DNA of 64,000 nucleotides from an uncultured Psychrobacter sp. GTDB lineage: Bacteria; Pseudomonadota; Gammaproteobacteria; Pseudomonadales; Moraxellaceae. The stretch is taken from NCBI GenBank assembly GCA_947495055.1, contig CANLXO010000003.1, positions 186,001 to 250,000 of the forward strand, given 5' to 3'. The position numbers and the translations under genes are program-made. Below the pieces are notes generated by a model. It did not search any database. It was not told the origin of the DNA and saw nothing but the letters and a program-made list of their open reading frames with translations. Shown in pieces: positions 6,155 through 15,547 of the stretch. The first letter of the stretch is position 1, and every line of letters begins with the position of its first letter.

Positions 6155-9103
6155 TTACAACGCTTTTAACTCTTCCATCTGCCCCGCCATAGCCTTGATC
6201 TGCCCCTCAAGCTCAGCCAGTTTCGCCTTTTCAGCGTCGACCACTTCCGCAGGTGCTTTACTGATAAAGCCTTCATTACCCAGCTTACGTGAGATACCTT
6301 CCGCTTGCTTTTGTAGCTTCTCATAGGATTTACTGAGACGATTTAGCTCAGCGGTTGGATCAATCAGACCTTTCATCGGTACGAGTACACGTAGCTGACC
6401 GACCATACTCGATGAGGATAAAGGCACGTCGTCGCCTTCTTTTAGAATCGTTAAGCTCTCCACTTTGGCAAGCGCCTTAAACTGGTTAGCGATACGTGAT
6501 AGGCGCGCATCTTCGTCGCTAGAGATATTTTGTAGTAGCACTGGCAGACGTACCGCGTTACCCAGTTTCATCTCACCACGGATATTACGGACACTAGCGA
6601 TGAGCTCCTGTAGCCATGCCATATCCGCCTCGATTTGCTCGCTGATTTGGGCATTATCGGTTTGTGGGTAGTCCGCGATGACGATGCTTTCGGTGTTTTT
6701 GCGACCTAATAGTGGCGCGATGGTTTGCCAGATTTGCTCAGTCAGATACGGCATGATCGGGTGAGTGAAGCGCAATGCCGTCTCAAGCACATGCAAGAGG
6801 ACATAGCGGATTTGTGCTTTGCGCGCGTCTGTTACCGAGTCATCATTCAGACTGGCTTTGGCAAGCTCAACGTACCAGTCACAGTATTCATTCCAGATAA
6901 ACTCATAGATATCTTGGCTGACCATATCGAGACGATACTGGGTAAAATGCTGATGAATGTCTTTGATGCTGGAGTTTAGACGACTCATAATCCACTTTTC
7001 GGGTAATTCCCACACCTCAGGATTGGGCGCTTGGTCGATAGGTAGCGCGTTGCTGTCTTTATTCACACAGTTCATCAGTACAAAACGGCTGGCGTTCCAG
7101 ATCTTATTACAGAAATTACGGTAGCCCTCGACACGTTTAAGATCGAAGTTGATATCACGCCCGGTACTGGCTAAGGAGGTAAAGGTAAAGCGCAACGCAT
7201 CCGTACCAAACGCTGGGATACCTTCTGGGAACTCTTTACGCGTTTGCTTCTCAATCTTAGCCGCGTCTTTGGGATTCATCATATTGCTAGTGCGTTTTTC
7301 AACTAGCGCTTCAAGGTCGATACCATCAATTAAATCGATCGGATCTAAGACGTTACCCTTAGATTTGGACATCTTTTGCCCGTTGCCATCACGCACGAGG
7401 CCATGGACGTAGACGGTCTTGAACGGGACTTGCGGCGTGCCATCTTCATTTTTGACAAAGTGCATGGTCAGCATAATCATCCGTGCGACCCAAAAGAAGA
7501 TAATGTCAAAACCAGTCACCAAGACGCTAGTCGGGTGAAAGGTCTCAAGCACGCGCGGATCAGCATTCGGGTCTGCCCAATCAAGCGTACTAAAAGTCCA
7601 TAGACCTGAGCTAAACCAAGTATCGAGGACATCATCATCTTGGCGCAGTTTAACATCGCGGCTTAAATTGTATTTACTACGCACTTCGGCTTCATCACGC
7701 GCCACATAAATCTCACCAGTCGCATCGTCATACCATGCAGGGATACGATGCCCCCACCACAGCTGACGGCTAATGCACCAGTCTTGCAAGTTGTTCATCC
7801 ATGCCATATACATGTTTTTATATTGGGCAGGGACGAACTCGATGCTACCGTCTTCGACCGCGTCAATCGCTGGCTGCGACAGCTTATTCATAGCGACATA
7901 CCACTGATCGGTCAAAAACGGCTCGACGATAGTGCCACCACGCTCAGCACGCGGCGCTTTTAGAGCGTAGTCCTCGATGTCCTCAAGCCAGCCTTCGCTT
8001 TTCGCTTGCTCAACGAGTACCTTACGGGCGGCAAAACGTTCAAGCCCCGCATACTCGTTAGGCGTACTCTCAAGCGCAGGCTCGCGCTCTTGCAAGTCGG
8101 TATAGACCTCCATCTCAGCTAAGACATTCGCGCGCTCATCTAAGATATTGATCAGCGGTAAGCTATGACGGCGACCCAATTCATAATCGTTAAAGTCATG
8201 CGCTGGGGTGATTTTGACCACGCCCGTACCGAAGTCTTTTTCGACATAATCATCGGCAACGATAGGCACCACGCGGTTTGTGATAGGCAAGGTAATGGTT
8301 TTACCGATTAAATGCGTATAGCGCGCGTCCTCTGGATTGACCGCGACCGCAGTATCACCAAGTAAGGTTTCAGGACGCGTAGTAGCGACGACGAGATAAT
8401 CCTTACCGTCTTGGGTAGTTAGGTCTTTATCGGTAAAAGGATAGCGAAAATGCCACAAGCTGCCCTTTTCGTCGACGTTTTCGACTTCCAAATCTGACAG
8501 CGCCGTTTGAAATTTCGGATCCCAGTTGACCAGACGCTTACCGCGATAAATCAGCCCTTCATCAAATAGACGCACAAAGACTTCTTTGACCGCGTTAGAC
8601 AAACCGTCATCCATAGTAAAGCGCTCACGCGACCAATCCACTGAGCTGCCAAGCCTGCGGATCTGCGTCGTAATGCTGTCGCCCGACTCTTCTTTCCATT
8701 CCCAGACTTTATCGATGAAGTCTTCGCGGGTCATGTCGCGGCGCTTGATACCTTGAGCTTCCAGACGACGCTCAACGACCATCTGGGTAGCAATACCTGC
8801 ATGATCGGTGCCTGGTTGCCACAGCGTATTATCGCCATCCATACGGTGATAGCGAGTGAGCGCGTCCATAATCGCATTATTAAAGCCGTGACCCATATGC
8901 AGGGAACCTGTGACATTGGGCGGCGGTAGAGCGATAGAGAACGACTCATCACGATCAAAAGTCGGTTTAAAGTAGCCGCTATCCTCCCAGTCTTGATACA
9001 TGCCCGCTTCGACATCGCTTGGATTGTAGGCGTTTTCTAATTGATTAAGGGCGGCTTGAATCGATTGGGTGAGATTGGAGTTGTTAGTATTGGGATTGCT
9101 CAT
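6155..9103 (-). CDS. valS: Valine--tRNA ligase
   Basis: A class Ia aminoacyl-tRNA synthetase that charges tRNA(Val) in the cytoplasm, 982 residues (the usual size is about 950). The HIGH-type motif [13 protein letters not shown] lies at 60-72 and the KMSKS loop at 577-581. In between is the CP1 editing domain ([19 protein letters not shown]). The C-terminal about 65 residues ([22 protein letters not shown]...) form the tRNA-binding coiled coil typical of ValRS. Start ATG 9103 fits the family N-terminus ([20 protein letters not shown]). It is monocistronic, with its own terminator, and divergent from the FNT channel gene. No T-box leader is expected or seen in this lineage. Confidence 0.98.
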   Translation of the reverse strand: MSNPNTNNSNLTQSIQAALNQLENAYNPSDVEAGMYQDWEDSGYFKPTFDRDESFSIALPPPNVTGSLHMGHGFNNAIMDALTRYHRMDGDNTLWQPGTDHAGIATQMVVERRLEAQGIKRRDMTREDFIDKVWEWKEESGDSITTQIRRLGSSVDWSRERFTMDDGLSNAVKEVFVRLFDEGLIYRGKRLVNWDPKFQTALSDLEVENVDEKGSLWHFRYPFTDKDLTTQDGKDYLVVATTRPETLLGDTAVAVNPEDARYTHLIGKTITLPITNRVVPIVADDYVEKDFGTGVVKITPAHDFNDYELGRRHSLPLINILDERANVLAEMEVYTDLQEREPALESTPNEYAGLERFAARKVLVEQAKSEGWLEDIEDYALKAPRAERGGTIVEPFLTDQWYVAMNKLSQPAIDAVEDGSIEFVPAQYKNMYMAWMNNLQDWCISRQLWWGHRIPAWYDDATGEIYVARDEAEVRSKYNLSRDVKLRQDDDVLDTWFSSGLWTFSTLDWADPNADPRVLETFHPTSVLVTGFDIIFFWVARMIMLTMHFVKNEDGTPQVPFKTVYVHGLVRDGNGQKMSKSKGNVLDPIDLIDGIDLEALVEKRTSNMMNPKDAAKIEKQTRKEFPEGIPAFGTDALRFTFTSLASTGRDINFDLKRVEGYRNFCNKIWNASRFVLMNCVNKDSNALPIDQAPNPEVWELPEKWIMSRLNSSIKDIHQHFTQYRLDMVSQDIYEFIWNEYCDWYVELAKASLNDDSVTDARKAQIRYVLLHVLETALRFTHPIMPYLTEQIWQTIAPLLGRKNTESIVIADYPQTDNAQISEQIEADMAWLQELIASVRNIRGEMKLGNAVRLPVLLQNISSDEDARLSRIANQFKALAKVESLTILKEGDDVPLSSSSMVGQLRVLVPMKGLIDPTAELNRLSKSYEKLQKQAEGISRKLGNEGFISKAPAEVVDAEKAKLAELEGQIKAMAGQMEELKAL

Positions 9104-9319
9104 AGTTTTATCTTTTATTAATTAAAAGTAGACATAATAAGTGGTAGAGTGATTTTAACGCAGATGACAGGATTTTGTTAGGTGCTAAGATGATTTAGCG
9201 CCGATTGAGTATGACTTAACAATCAACAACAGCAATGCCCCTAATATTTAACATAGTCTATAAGCGTAACTCTCTACACTAGCAGTCTATTATAGAGTCA
9301 GTTATCAAGCGAGCGTATT

Positions 9320-10333
9320 GTGACCCAAGAGAGCAAACAGACTAAGAGCAACGATCCACTCACCTCATCAGAGCATTTGGCAGATGGCGCGACAGATCTC
9401 GATGGCACCATCAAGGACGAGGATTTTCCTGAGCAGATCAGCGATGCCGACAAAGAGACGATAAAAAAAGTCGCCAGCGATGACAATCTAAGTCAAGCCA
9501 AGAGTTACGCGAGTATCTTAGTTGAGCAGGTTATCGATGCCAAGGAGACCTTTGATCGCTCTTTGGGTTCTTTATTTACCAGTGCCTTTACCGCAGGGCT
9601 TGAGATTGGCATTAGCTTTTTTGTCATTCTCTCCGCCTTTGCCTTGCTCACTCAGGTCATGCCTAATAACTTTGCCATGGTGCTCTCCTCCTTACTGTAT
9701 CCGATAGGCTTTATCATCGTGGTTATCGGGCAATCTTTACTGTTTACCGAGCAGACGTCACTACTAAGTTTACCGGTTATCAATAAGATTGAACCGGTGA
9801 GTAAATTGCTGCGGCTGTGGGGCATTGTTATCGCGGGCAACGTGGTCGGCGGTTGTCTGTTTGCCGCCCTGATGATTGGCTTAGGACTCAACATGCATCT
9901 ATTTAGCGCAAGCGATATCGATGCTTACGCCGAGCATATTTTGGGGTTTCGCTGGTGGGTTATTTTTGGCAGTGCCGTACTGGCTGGCTGGATGATGGGC
10001 ATTGCCGCTTGGCTAGTTACCTCAGCGCGCGATACCATTAGCCGTATTTTACTCGTCACTTTGATTACTGGAAGCATTGGGTTTTTGGGTTTGCATCACA
10101 GTATCGTCGGTAATATTGAGATATTCTCCGCCCTACTCTATGGCAATACGGTTAGTCTTGGGCGCTATCTTGTGTTTTTAGCCATTGTACTGGCTGGCAA
10201 TACGGTCGGCGGTGTGGTGTTCGTCGCTGTCCTCAAAAACCGCACCTTTTTGTTTGATATTGCCAAAGCCAAAGAGCAGGACAAAGAAGCTAAAGTCGAT
10301 AAGATTGCTCGTATTAATGGCCGTAGACGCTAA
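9320..10333 (+). CDS. YfdC-like formate/nitrite transporter (FNT) family protein
   Basis: A 337-residue inner-membrane protein of the FNT channel family. An acidic, hydrophilic N-terminal extension of about 75 residues precedes six hydrophobic segments. Conserved FNT-type elements are GFIIVVIGQSLLFTEQTSL (first half), RLWGIVIAGNVVGG and the HHSIVGNIEIFSALLYG repeat with a central histidine. These, plus the long N-terminus, match E. coli YfdC more closely than FocA/NirC. The transported anion is not known; formate, nitrite or hydrosulfide are family precedents only. The start is GTG 9320; no strong ribosome binding site is visible. A strong terminator follows. It is monocistronic and divergent from valS. 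Confidence 0.85.
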   Translation: MTQESKQTKSNDPLTSSEHLADGATDLDGTIKDEDFPEQISDADKETIKKVASDDNLSQAKSYASILVEQVIDAKETFDRSLGSLFTSAFTAGLEIGISFFVILSAFALLTQVMPNNFAMVLSSLLYPIGFIIVVIGQSLLFTEQTSLLSLPVINKIEPVSKLLRLWGIVIAGNVVGGCLFAALMIGLGLNMHLFSASDIDAYAEHILGFRWWVIFGSAVLAGWMMGIAAWLVTSARDTISRILLVTLITGSIGFLGLHHSIVGNIEIFSALLYGNTVSLGRYLVFLAIVLAGNTVGGVVFVAVLKNRTFLFDIAKAKEQDKEAKVDKIARINGRRR

Positions 10334-10381
10334 AGCGAGTCATCATTCAAAAACAGGCTTATTTTTATTGCATATATAATC

Positions 10382-10429
10382 AAAAAAGCCCTATGTCATA
10401 GCGTATTTCGCTACGATATAGGGCTTTTT
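10382..10429. terminator. Bidirectional terminator
   Basis: AAAAAAGCCCTAT ... ATAGGGCTTTTT with inner pairing around TAGCG/CTACG and a short loop. It lies between the convergent FNT and BASS genes, with A-tract and T-tract on either side. Confidence 0.9.
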
Positions 10430-10453
10430 AAGTGCTCAAAACAGTCGTTTATT

Positions 10454-11359
10454 TTAAACTGCGACTGCTTGCTCTCTTCTGAACTTAGCGCTAAATACTC
10501 TGACCATAATACCTGCGGTCAAGAACATAATGAGCGTATAAATCGCAGGTGTCATCGACATATCGTAGTTCGATAATAAGGTAAGTGCCATAAAGATCGA
10601 TAAGGTACTGTTTTGCAAACCAACCTCCATCGTGATAGAGGTTCTTTGCGTCAAGCTCAAACCAAACCACTTACTACTATAGTAACCAATCGCCATCGTC
10701 ACCACATTTAGAATCAACGATACAGGCCCTGTATCAATAAGAGCATCAACGATGATATCTCGCTGCACGTAACTCAAAAACACCACCAAAAAGGTCAAAA
10801 ATATCACGCCAAAACGCGAGACCAGAACTTGTGAGCTATCGGCAACCCTTGGCGCAAAACGCTTAATCAACATACCGATGCTAATAGGCAAAATAGTAAT
10901 GACAAACAACGACACCATAGTCTTGACAATCGGCAGCTGAAACTCGGAACCTGCGCCCATAAAGTGAATGAGCGAAAAGCTTAATACGATAGGAATGGTA
11001 AATACAGTAACGACGCTAGCAATCGCGGTCATCGTGACTGATAGCGCCACATCGCCTTTGGCTAAAAAGGTAAATAAGTTGGAGGTCGTGCCACCAGGAC
11101 AGAGCACGAGCAGCATAACACCGACTGCATATTCCGGTCGTAATGGCATGATATTGGCTAAGGCAAAACCGATAATCGGCAGTAAAATAAGCTGATTGGT
11201 CAGACCAATGCTGACCGCCTTTGGATACTTTAATACTCGTTTAAAGTCGTTGGTGATAAGGGTCATGCCCATACCCATCATGATCAAAAACAGACAGATA
11301 GGAATAACAACAGAATTGACTAAGGTAACTAATTGAACACTTTCCATAACTACATCCAT
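10454..11359 (-). CDS. Bile acid:sodium symporter (BASS) family transporter
   Basis: A 301-residue polytopic membrane protein with about nine or ten hydrophobic segments. The BASS/SBF signatures are visible: GMGMTLITNDFKRVLKYPKAV near the N-terminus, the crossover motif LVLCPGGTTSNLFTFLAKGDVALSVTMT (about residues 95-122), and EVGLQNSTLSIFMAL (about 240-254) as second crossover helix. Members co-transport organic anions with Na+; bacterial substrates are mostly unknown, so none is assigned. The start may be ATG 11359 or the ATG four codons later at 11347; neither has a strong ribosome binding site. It is monocistronic, convergent with the FNT gene. Confidence 0.9.
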   Translation of the reverse strand: MDVVMESVQLVTLVNSVVIPICLFLIMMGMGMTLITNDFKRVLKYPKAVSIGLTNQLILLPIIGFALANIMPLRPEYAVGVMLLVLCPGGTTSNLFTFLAKGDVALSVTMTAIASVVTVFTIPIVLSFSLIHFMGAGSEFQLPIVKTMVSLFVITILPISIGMLIKRFAPRVADSSQVLVSRFGVIFLTFLVVFLSYVQRDIIVDALIDTGPVSLILNVVTMAIGYYSSKWFGLSLTQRTSITMEVGLQNSTLSIFMALTLLSNYDMSMTPAIYTLIMFLTAGIMVRVFSAKFRREQAVAV

Positions 11360-11638
11360 GTAGATAAGACCAATTATCGGTCAGTTTATGAGAGCCGCCT
11401 GAGGCGCTATCTTTTGCACTTTCATCAATAAAAATAAAGGCGATAGCGACTGGCAAACGTAAGCCAGTATAGCGTCGTCATAGGCGAGTTGTGGCGTTGA
11501 TTGCGTTACTACTCAGTCAGTTATAGGCTTTTGTAATGAGAGATGTGGCTTGAGAAGTAAATAAGAGGGTAAGTATTAAGAGAGTAGGCAAAGTGCTAGG
11601 GTATAACTATTTGGCATGCTCTAGCTGTTCAACGTGCT
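11360..11638. other. Intergenic spacer
   Basis: About 280 bases. A short direct repeat (TGCTCTAGCT near 11618 and again near 11634) lies just beyond the end of the YbjQ-like gene. I see no RNA gene or further reading frame that I would support. Confidence 0.35.
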
Positions 11639-12124
11639 CTAGCTATAAGGTTGAGTAGTAGTGTCAGTACTAATGACTGCTGTACCATATGCGATAGCCT
11701 CGACCATACTGCCAAGCTGATTGATATTAGTGACCTCTAAGCGTAGCCCGTAAACGTGATTGTAGCCTTTGCTTTGAGCCTCAGTACGCATTCGCACTAG
11801 TGCTTCACGGCGGGCGCGATCGAGCAAGGTTTCATAAGTGGTCAGGTTTTTGCCAAATAGGCTTAAGATTTTGGCGATAACCATCTTAAAGTAGTCTTGT
11901 GCAATAACCACGCTACCAAGTACCAGCTCGCCTTGTGTCCCTGTCGACAAGCTAGGACGGTAAAAACGCTCGCTTGAGACTACAATATGACGCAGATCGT
12001 TCTCTGACACCTTCAAGCGCGCCAAATGCTGACGTTCATGACGCATGCCAAAAAACCACCCTACTACAAATAAGATAAGTAGCGGCGCGTAGTTGATTAG
12101 GATTTGGCTCATAGAGTTGTTCAT
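11639..12124 (-). CDS. Membrane-anchored YbjQ/UPF0145-like protein
   Basis: A 161-residue protein with one N-terminal membrane helix (about residues 9-24, INYAPLLILFVVGWFFG) followed by a divergent YbjQ domain. The YbjQ pattern is recognisable when set beside the next gene: a conserved strand (GELVLGSVV), YETLLDRARREALVRMRTEAQSKGYNHVYGLRLEVTNI and a closing YGTAV. YbjQ-type domains are small pentameric assemblies sometimes called heavy-metal-binding-like; their role is not established. It lies 58 bases downstream of the soluble paralogue on the same strand, so the two are probably co-transcribed and may associate at the membrane (inference). Confidence 0.75.
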   Translation of the reverse strand: MNNSMSQILINYAPLLILFVVGWFFGMRHERQHLARLKVSENDLRHIVVSSERFYRPSLSTGTQGELVLGSVVIAQDYFKMVIAKILSLFGKNLTTYETLLDRARREALVRMRTEAQSKGYNHVYGLRLEVTNINQLGSMVEAIAYGTAVISTDTTTQPYS

Positions 12125-12182
12125 GGACTATCTCTTATCTCAACGCTTTAACGTCGTCTTAGCGCCAAAGCGTTAAGCCTAT

Positions 12183-12620
12183 TCATTCGCCAAAAGGATT
12201 AAAACGCGGCAAGTCATCAGTTGGGGTTTGCGTAGGATTTGGGGTTTGCCCAATCTGACTATGTTGCTGATGAGCCGACTCATCTACTCGCTGCTGCATA
12301 GGTATCGCCTTGACCGCTGTGCCATAAACAAACAGCTCGGAGGCGCCTTGAGCGATACTAGAAGTCGAAAAACGCAGACCTACAACCGCATCCGCGCCAA
12401 GCGCTTCAGCTTTTATGATCATGCGATCGATCGCTTCTTGGCGCGACTCCTCTAATAACTCGGTATAGGCGGTCAGCTCACCGCCGACGATATTTTTGAG
12501 GCCAGCAAACAGATCTTTGCCGACGTGTTTTGAGCGCACCGTACTGCCATACACCACATCCAAGCGCTCAGTGATTTGGTAGTTCGGTAAATGCTCAAGA
12601 TTGGAGAGTTGTACCGCCAT
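12183..12620 (-). CDS. YbjQ/UPF0145 family protein
   Basis: A 145-residue soluble protein of the UPF0145 (YbjQ) family. Core features: N-terminal ITERLDVVYGSTVRSKHVGKDLFAGLKNIVGGELTAYTELLEESRQEAIDRM, the helix IIKAEALGADAVVGLRFSTSSI, and the closing strand ELFVYGTAVKA. The standard family length is about 105; the remaining about 35 residues at the C-terminus are a polar, Pro/Gln-rich tail (HQQHSQIGQTPNPTQTPTDD). Start ATG 12620. It is adjacent to a membrane-anchored paralogue downstream and a YecA/YgfB-type gene 40 bases upstream, all on the minus strand. Function unknown. Confidence 0.88.
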   Translation of the reverse strand: MAVQLSNLEHLPNYQITERLDVVYGSTVRSKHVGKDLFAGLKNIVGGELTAYTELLEESRQEAIDRMIIKAEALGADAVVGLRFSTSSIAQGASELFVYGTAVKAIPMQQRVDESAHQQHSQIGQTPNPTQTPTDDLPRFNPFGE

Positions 12621-12660
12621 GGTATTGCCTTTTTAGTGACTGTATCAAATGTAAGTAAAT

Positions 12661-13212
12661 CTAATCATTGGTATGAAACAATAAAAACAGCTCGGTCAAA
12701 TTACTCTCAATACCGTTGACCATCTGTACCATATTGTCCTCGTTGGCACGCATCTGCGCCAGTTCAGGATCTTCGTCATCAATACCGCTCAGTACGATCA
12801 TAGGTAGAGTGAGCACTGCGACATCATCGCTGGTCTCTTCGTCCGCAAACCAATCGCTCGCATCATCGCCATACATCGCATCGACGAATCCTATAGACCA
12901 AGCGACAATATCTGACTCCTCAGAGAAATCGATTGCTTGCTCACTACCTGCGTCTTCATTAAAGGGCAGCTCTATTGGCGTCTCGTTTTTGAGCTCAGCT
13001 AAGATGGCTGCGCGCCAGCGTTTGATGCCATCGACGACATTGGCTGGAATTTCACTAATATGACCTTCAAATAGCGCCTCAATCCAATTGGGAAGCTCAG
13101 GGCCTACGATTGTCGCTGTCAAAAACCCATGAGTGGCGATGCTATCGAGCACAAACTGGCTCTCTTGCGTGTCCAAATAATCTAGCAGTTGATCAAAACT
13201 TAATGGGTCCAT
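12661..13212 (-). CDS. UPF0149 (YecA/YgfB) family protein
   Basis: A 183-residue acidic all-helical protein of the YecA/YgfB (UPF0149) family. The family pattern is visible: LLDYLDTQESQFVLDSIATHGFLTATIVGP near the N-terminus, then WIEALFEG, then SIGFVDAMY in the middle (the W.GFl.g. motif), and PMIVLSG further on. It lacks the C-terminal SEC-C zinc motif found in some YecA proteins. Start ATG 13212 with AAGGAT upstream. It is the first gene of a possible three-gene minus-strand unit with the two YbjQ-type genes. Molecular function is not established for this subfamily. Confidence 0.82.
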   Translation of the reverse strand: MDPLSFDQLLDYLDTQESQFVLDSIATHGFLTATIVGPELPNWIEALFEGHISEIPANVVDGIKRWRAAILAELKNETPIELPFNEDAGSEQAIDFSEESDIVAWSIGFVDAMYGDDASDWFADEETSDDVAVLTLPMIVLSGIDDEDPELAQMRANEDNMVQMVNGIESNLTELFLLFHTND

Positions 13213-13387
13213 AATAGATCATCCTTTATCGGTAGCGCTTATGGCGCAAAAATGGCTGCGGCGCTAAGCCTCTCAGTAACTTTAGTCACTTAGCGCAGTA
13301 ACATTGAGCTTAACACAGTTAAGTTTTTAGCCAATTAGACAAATTGTATGACTATGTGTAGCCTATGGCTCATTGCTATACTGTTAG

Positions 13388-13618
13388 TTACTCGTCGTCC
13401 CAATCGTCATCATCGTCATCAAAGTCATCGAGATCGTCCATCTCATCTTTTAGCTCTTTGGCTAGGCGCTTTTCTTCTAGTAAGTTGTCGATTAAACGAC
13501 GTTTCTCTAAACTGCTCAAACGAGTACGGACGCTGGTCTCCGCCTCTTCTACCATCTTTGCATCATCATCGTCGACAAAATCATCATCAAAATCGTCGTC
13601 AATATCAGCGTCACTCAT
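13388..13618 (-). CDS. Very acidic small protein (PA3496-like)
   Basis: A 76-residue protein with acidic N- and C-terminal blocks (DIDDDFDDDFVDDDD; DDFDDDDDDWDDE) flanking a central basic/helical segment with TRLSSLEKRRLIDNLLEEKRLAKEL. That central arrangement resembles the small PA3496-family proteins of Pseudomonas (annotated only as putative regulators). Start ATG 13618 has AGGAG six bases upstream, supporting real translation. The plus-strand reading here is a serine-rich mirror of the Asp codons and is not a gene. Function unknown; the charge suggests binding to a basic partner or nucleic-acid-mimic behaviour, which is speculation. Confidence 0.72.
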   Translation of the reverse strand: MSDADIDDDFDDDFVDDDDAKMVEEAETSVRTRLSSLEKRRLIDNLLEEKRLAKELKDEMDDLDDFDDDDDDWDDE

Positions 13619-13782
13619 GACAAACTCCTATCATTATGGGGTGGAGGTTAAAAGGGTTACTGATGTCAGTCACTGCTAAACACATCAGTATCTATATGCC
13701 TTATAAGGTTTCAGGGTAATCTTGTCAATCCTTTTTGCCGCCTGCGCGCTTTAAGTAGTCAATACTATTTTAACCATAACTA

Positions 13783-15249
13783 TTACTCATCTATCATCAA
13801 CACGGCATTGCGCACATCAGCGAGGCGCTGAATCAGGGCGTCATTGCCACCATCAAAGATGGTGCACTCACGCTCATAGACCGTCGTTGGACGCTGCACG
13901 CTCTTAACTTTTACATGGGTTGCAATCTGTTTGAGACCAGCGTTTGGCAACAAGATAAGCATCTGCTCTTTACTGCCGATGCTCTCAAGCAGCTGTGTCA
14001 TGGCCTGTAGCTGCACCTTGTCACTGACGCCTGCTTTTGCCGGCAAAGCAAAACGCGCCAGCTCAATATGCTTGTCATGAATGATCTTGTTGAGCATCAG
14101 GTATAGCTTGGCGAGCATCACGCCCGCTAGCGCCACTTTAGCATGGCTATTATCTGCCTTTAGCATAGCGATAGCTGCGCCCTTATCATCAAAATGCGGC
14201 TCATTGATAGCGCTCACGCCGAGCAGTAGCGGTAATCTGAGCAGCTCGCTCATAGCTTGATTAAGCAGCTGAGTACAAAGCGCTAAATAAGGCGCGCGCA
14301 TCTCAGGCGCCAAGCGCTCAAGCATATTGAATTCGTCATGGAGCATAATCTGTACGCTGACATGATCAAAAGTGCGAGCAGAGGACAGCTTCGATGTTTT
14401 ATTAGGCTCAGATGCTGCGTGAGTTGAGGTGTTAGAACCCTGATCGACATTGGAGTCACTGCCAGCAGTATTTGGCACATCTACAGCTTGTTCGCGATTT
14501 GCATCAGGGTTTTGTTGCGACTTAAGGTAGGCATTGAGCTCATCGTGGATGCTGGCAGCACTAACCCCTGTTTTGGTATCGTTTTTGATTTTAGCATCTT
14601 TGGTATTGGTGCTAACAAGGCTGCTATCTGCTGATTTTTGCTCTATAGCTTCGGTATCATCAACATCATTGGACATAGAGCGCCGATTATAAAGATGTTG
14701 ACCCTCTTGTCTGTAGCGCTCACGATGCAGGTCTTGAATCTCATGACTTAGGGTATTGATTTGTTCTTTAGTTGGGCGAGCAACATAACCATAGAGCAAC
14801 CACAAAAACAGATGCAGCAGTAATGAGCCGATCACAAACGGCCACTGCATAGCGATGATCTCGCCCTTACTAATATCTTTTAGAGTTAAGGCAACACTAC
14901 CAATGACCGCATCGCCTTTGGTCGCCATTTTGCGAATGGTATCGCCTTGTTGCATAGGCGCGTTGCCGACAGGTACGAGTAGCTCATCGTTGCTGTCCTT
15001 GATCACGATGCGAGCGACGTCTTGCTCGCTGGTGTAGCGATTGGCAATCACACTTAAGCTGACGCGGTCTTTGTTCTCTAAAGCCAGCCTAGCCTCGTCA
15101 ATGAGCTGGGCGACCATTTGCTCGCCCTTTTGCGCACGGCTTTTGGACAACTGCTGATCAGTACTAATGACTAGTAGCAAAGTTTGCAGACAAAAACTAA
15201 CCAGAATAATAATGGCAAACAACCCTTGCCGCGGCGCTAAATACATCAT
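13783..15249 (-). CDS. AhpA/YtjB (SMP)-like membrane protein
   Basis: A 488-residue inner-membrane protein. One helix (9-29) and a second (about 132-154) enclose a periplasmic segment of about 100 residues (SKSRAQKGEQMVAQLIDEARLAL..., IVIKDSNDELLVPVG), an arrangement like AhpA/YtjB (formerly Smp). It is divergent from serB, exactly as ytjB/smp is in Enterobacteriaceae. The long cytoplasmic part (155-488) contains a polar low-complexity linker (about 185-300) and a helical domain with LLGVSAIN and GVMLAKLYLMLNKI. That domain is much larger than in E. coli YtjB. Start ATG 15249 (or the next codon, also ATG) has no clear ribosome binding site. Function is not established. Confidence 0.68.
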   Translation of the reverse strand: MMYLAPRQGLFAIIILVSFCLQTLLLVISTDQQLSKSRAQKGEQMVAQLIDEARLALENKDRVSLSVIANRYTSEQDVARIVIKDSNDELLVPVGNAPMQQGDTIRKMATKGDAVIGSVALTLKDISKGEIIAMQWPFVIGSLLLHLFLWLLYGYVARPTKEQINTLSHEIQDLHRERYRQEGQHLYNRRSMSNDVDDTEAIEQKSADSSLVSTNTKDAKIKNDTKTGVSAASIHDELNAYLKSQQNPDANREQAVDVPNTAGSDSNVDQGSNTSTHAASEPNKTSKLSSARTFDHVSVQIMLHDEFNMLERLAPEMRAPYLALCTQLLNQAMSELLRLPLLLGVSAINEPHFDDKGAAIAMLKADNSHAKVALAGVMLAKLYLMLNKIIHDKHIELARFALPAKAGVSDKVQLQAMTQLLESIGSKEQMLILLPNAGLKQIATHVKVKSVQRPTTVYERECTIFDGGNDALIQRLADVRNAVLMIDE

Positions 15250-15547
15250 GATAGGATAAACTTTTTGAATAATTAAAATTAAAAAACGACGTAAGTACTC
15301 GTTTTCAAAGAGGCGTTTGCTGGTTATTAAGCTCTAAAGAGCTATGGCTTAAAGAGTATCACTCTTTAAAGAGCCGCTGTCATAAACTATGGCTACTATA
15401 TCACTATCGTCGTCTTTATGGCGTGCGATAAATCCACCGTAAAACAATTTTTACATCATTTTTACTTTTTAGCGTATCTATAGGCGCTACGCTGTAAAAC
15501 TGTTATTATTCCTAGTCTCATATCAGCATACAAGGGACAATTGAGCC
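15250..15547. promoter_or_regulatory. Divergent promoter region with palindromes
   Basis: A 298-base spacer between the divergent AhpA/YtjB-like gene and serB. It carries TTAAAGAGT-ATC-ACTCTTTAA (15349-15369), a perfect inverted repeat with 9-bp arms, and GCTCT-AA-AGAGC at 15331-15342 just before it. Such spacing fits a dimeric repressor or activator site, but no regulator is known to me for this pair. No gene lies in it. Confidence 0.5.

Noticed and set aside
13348..13679. Plus-strand serine-rich reading frame opposite the acidic protein
   Set aside because: Its Ser/Arg codons are the complement of the Asp/Glu codon runs on the minus strand, where a good RBS and start exist.
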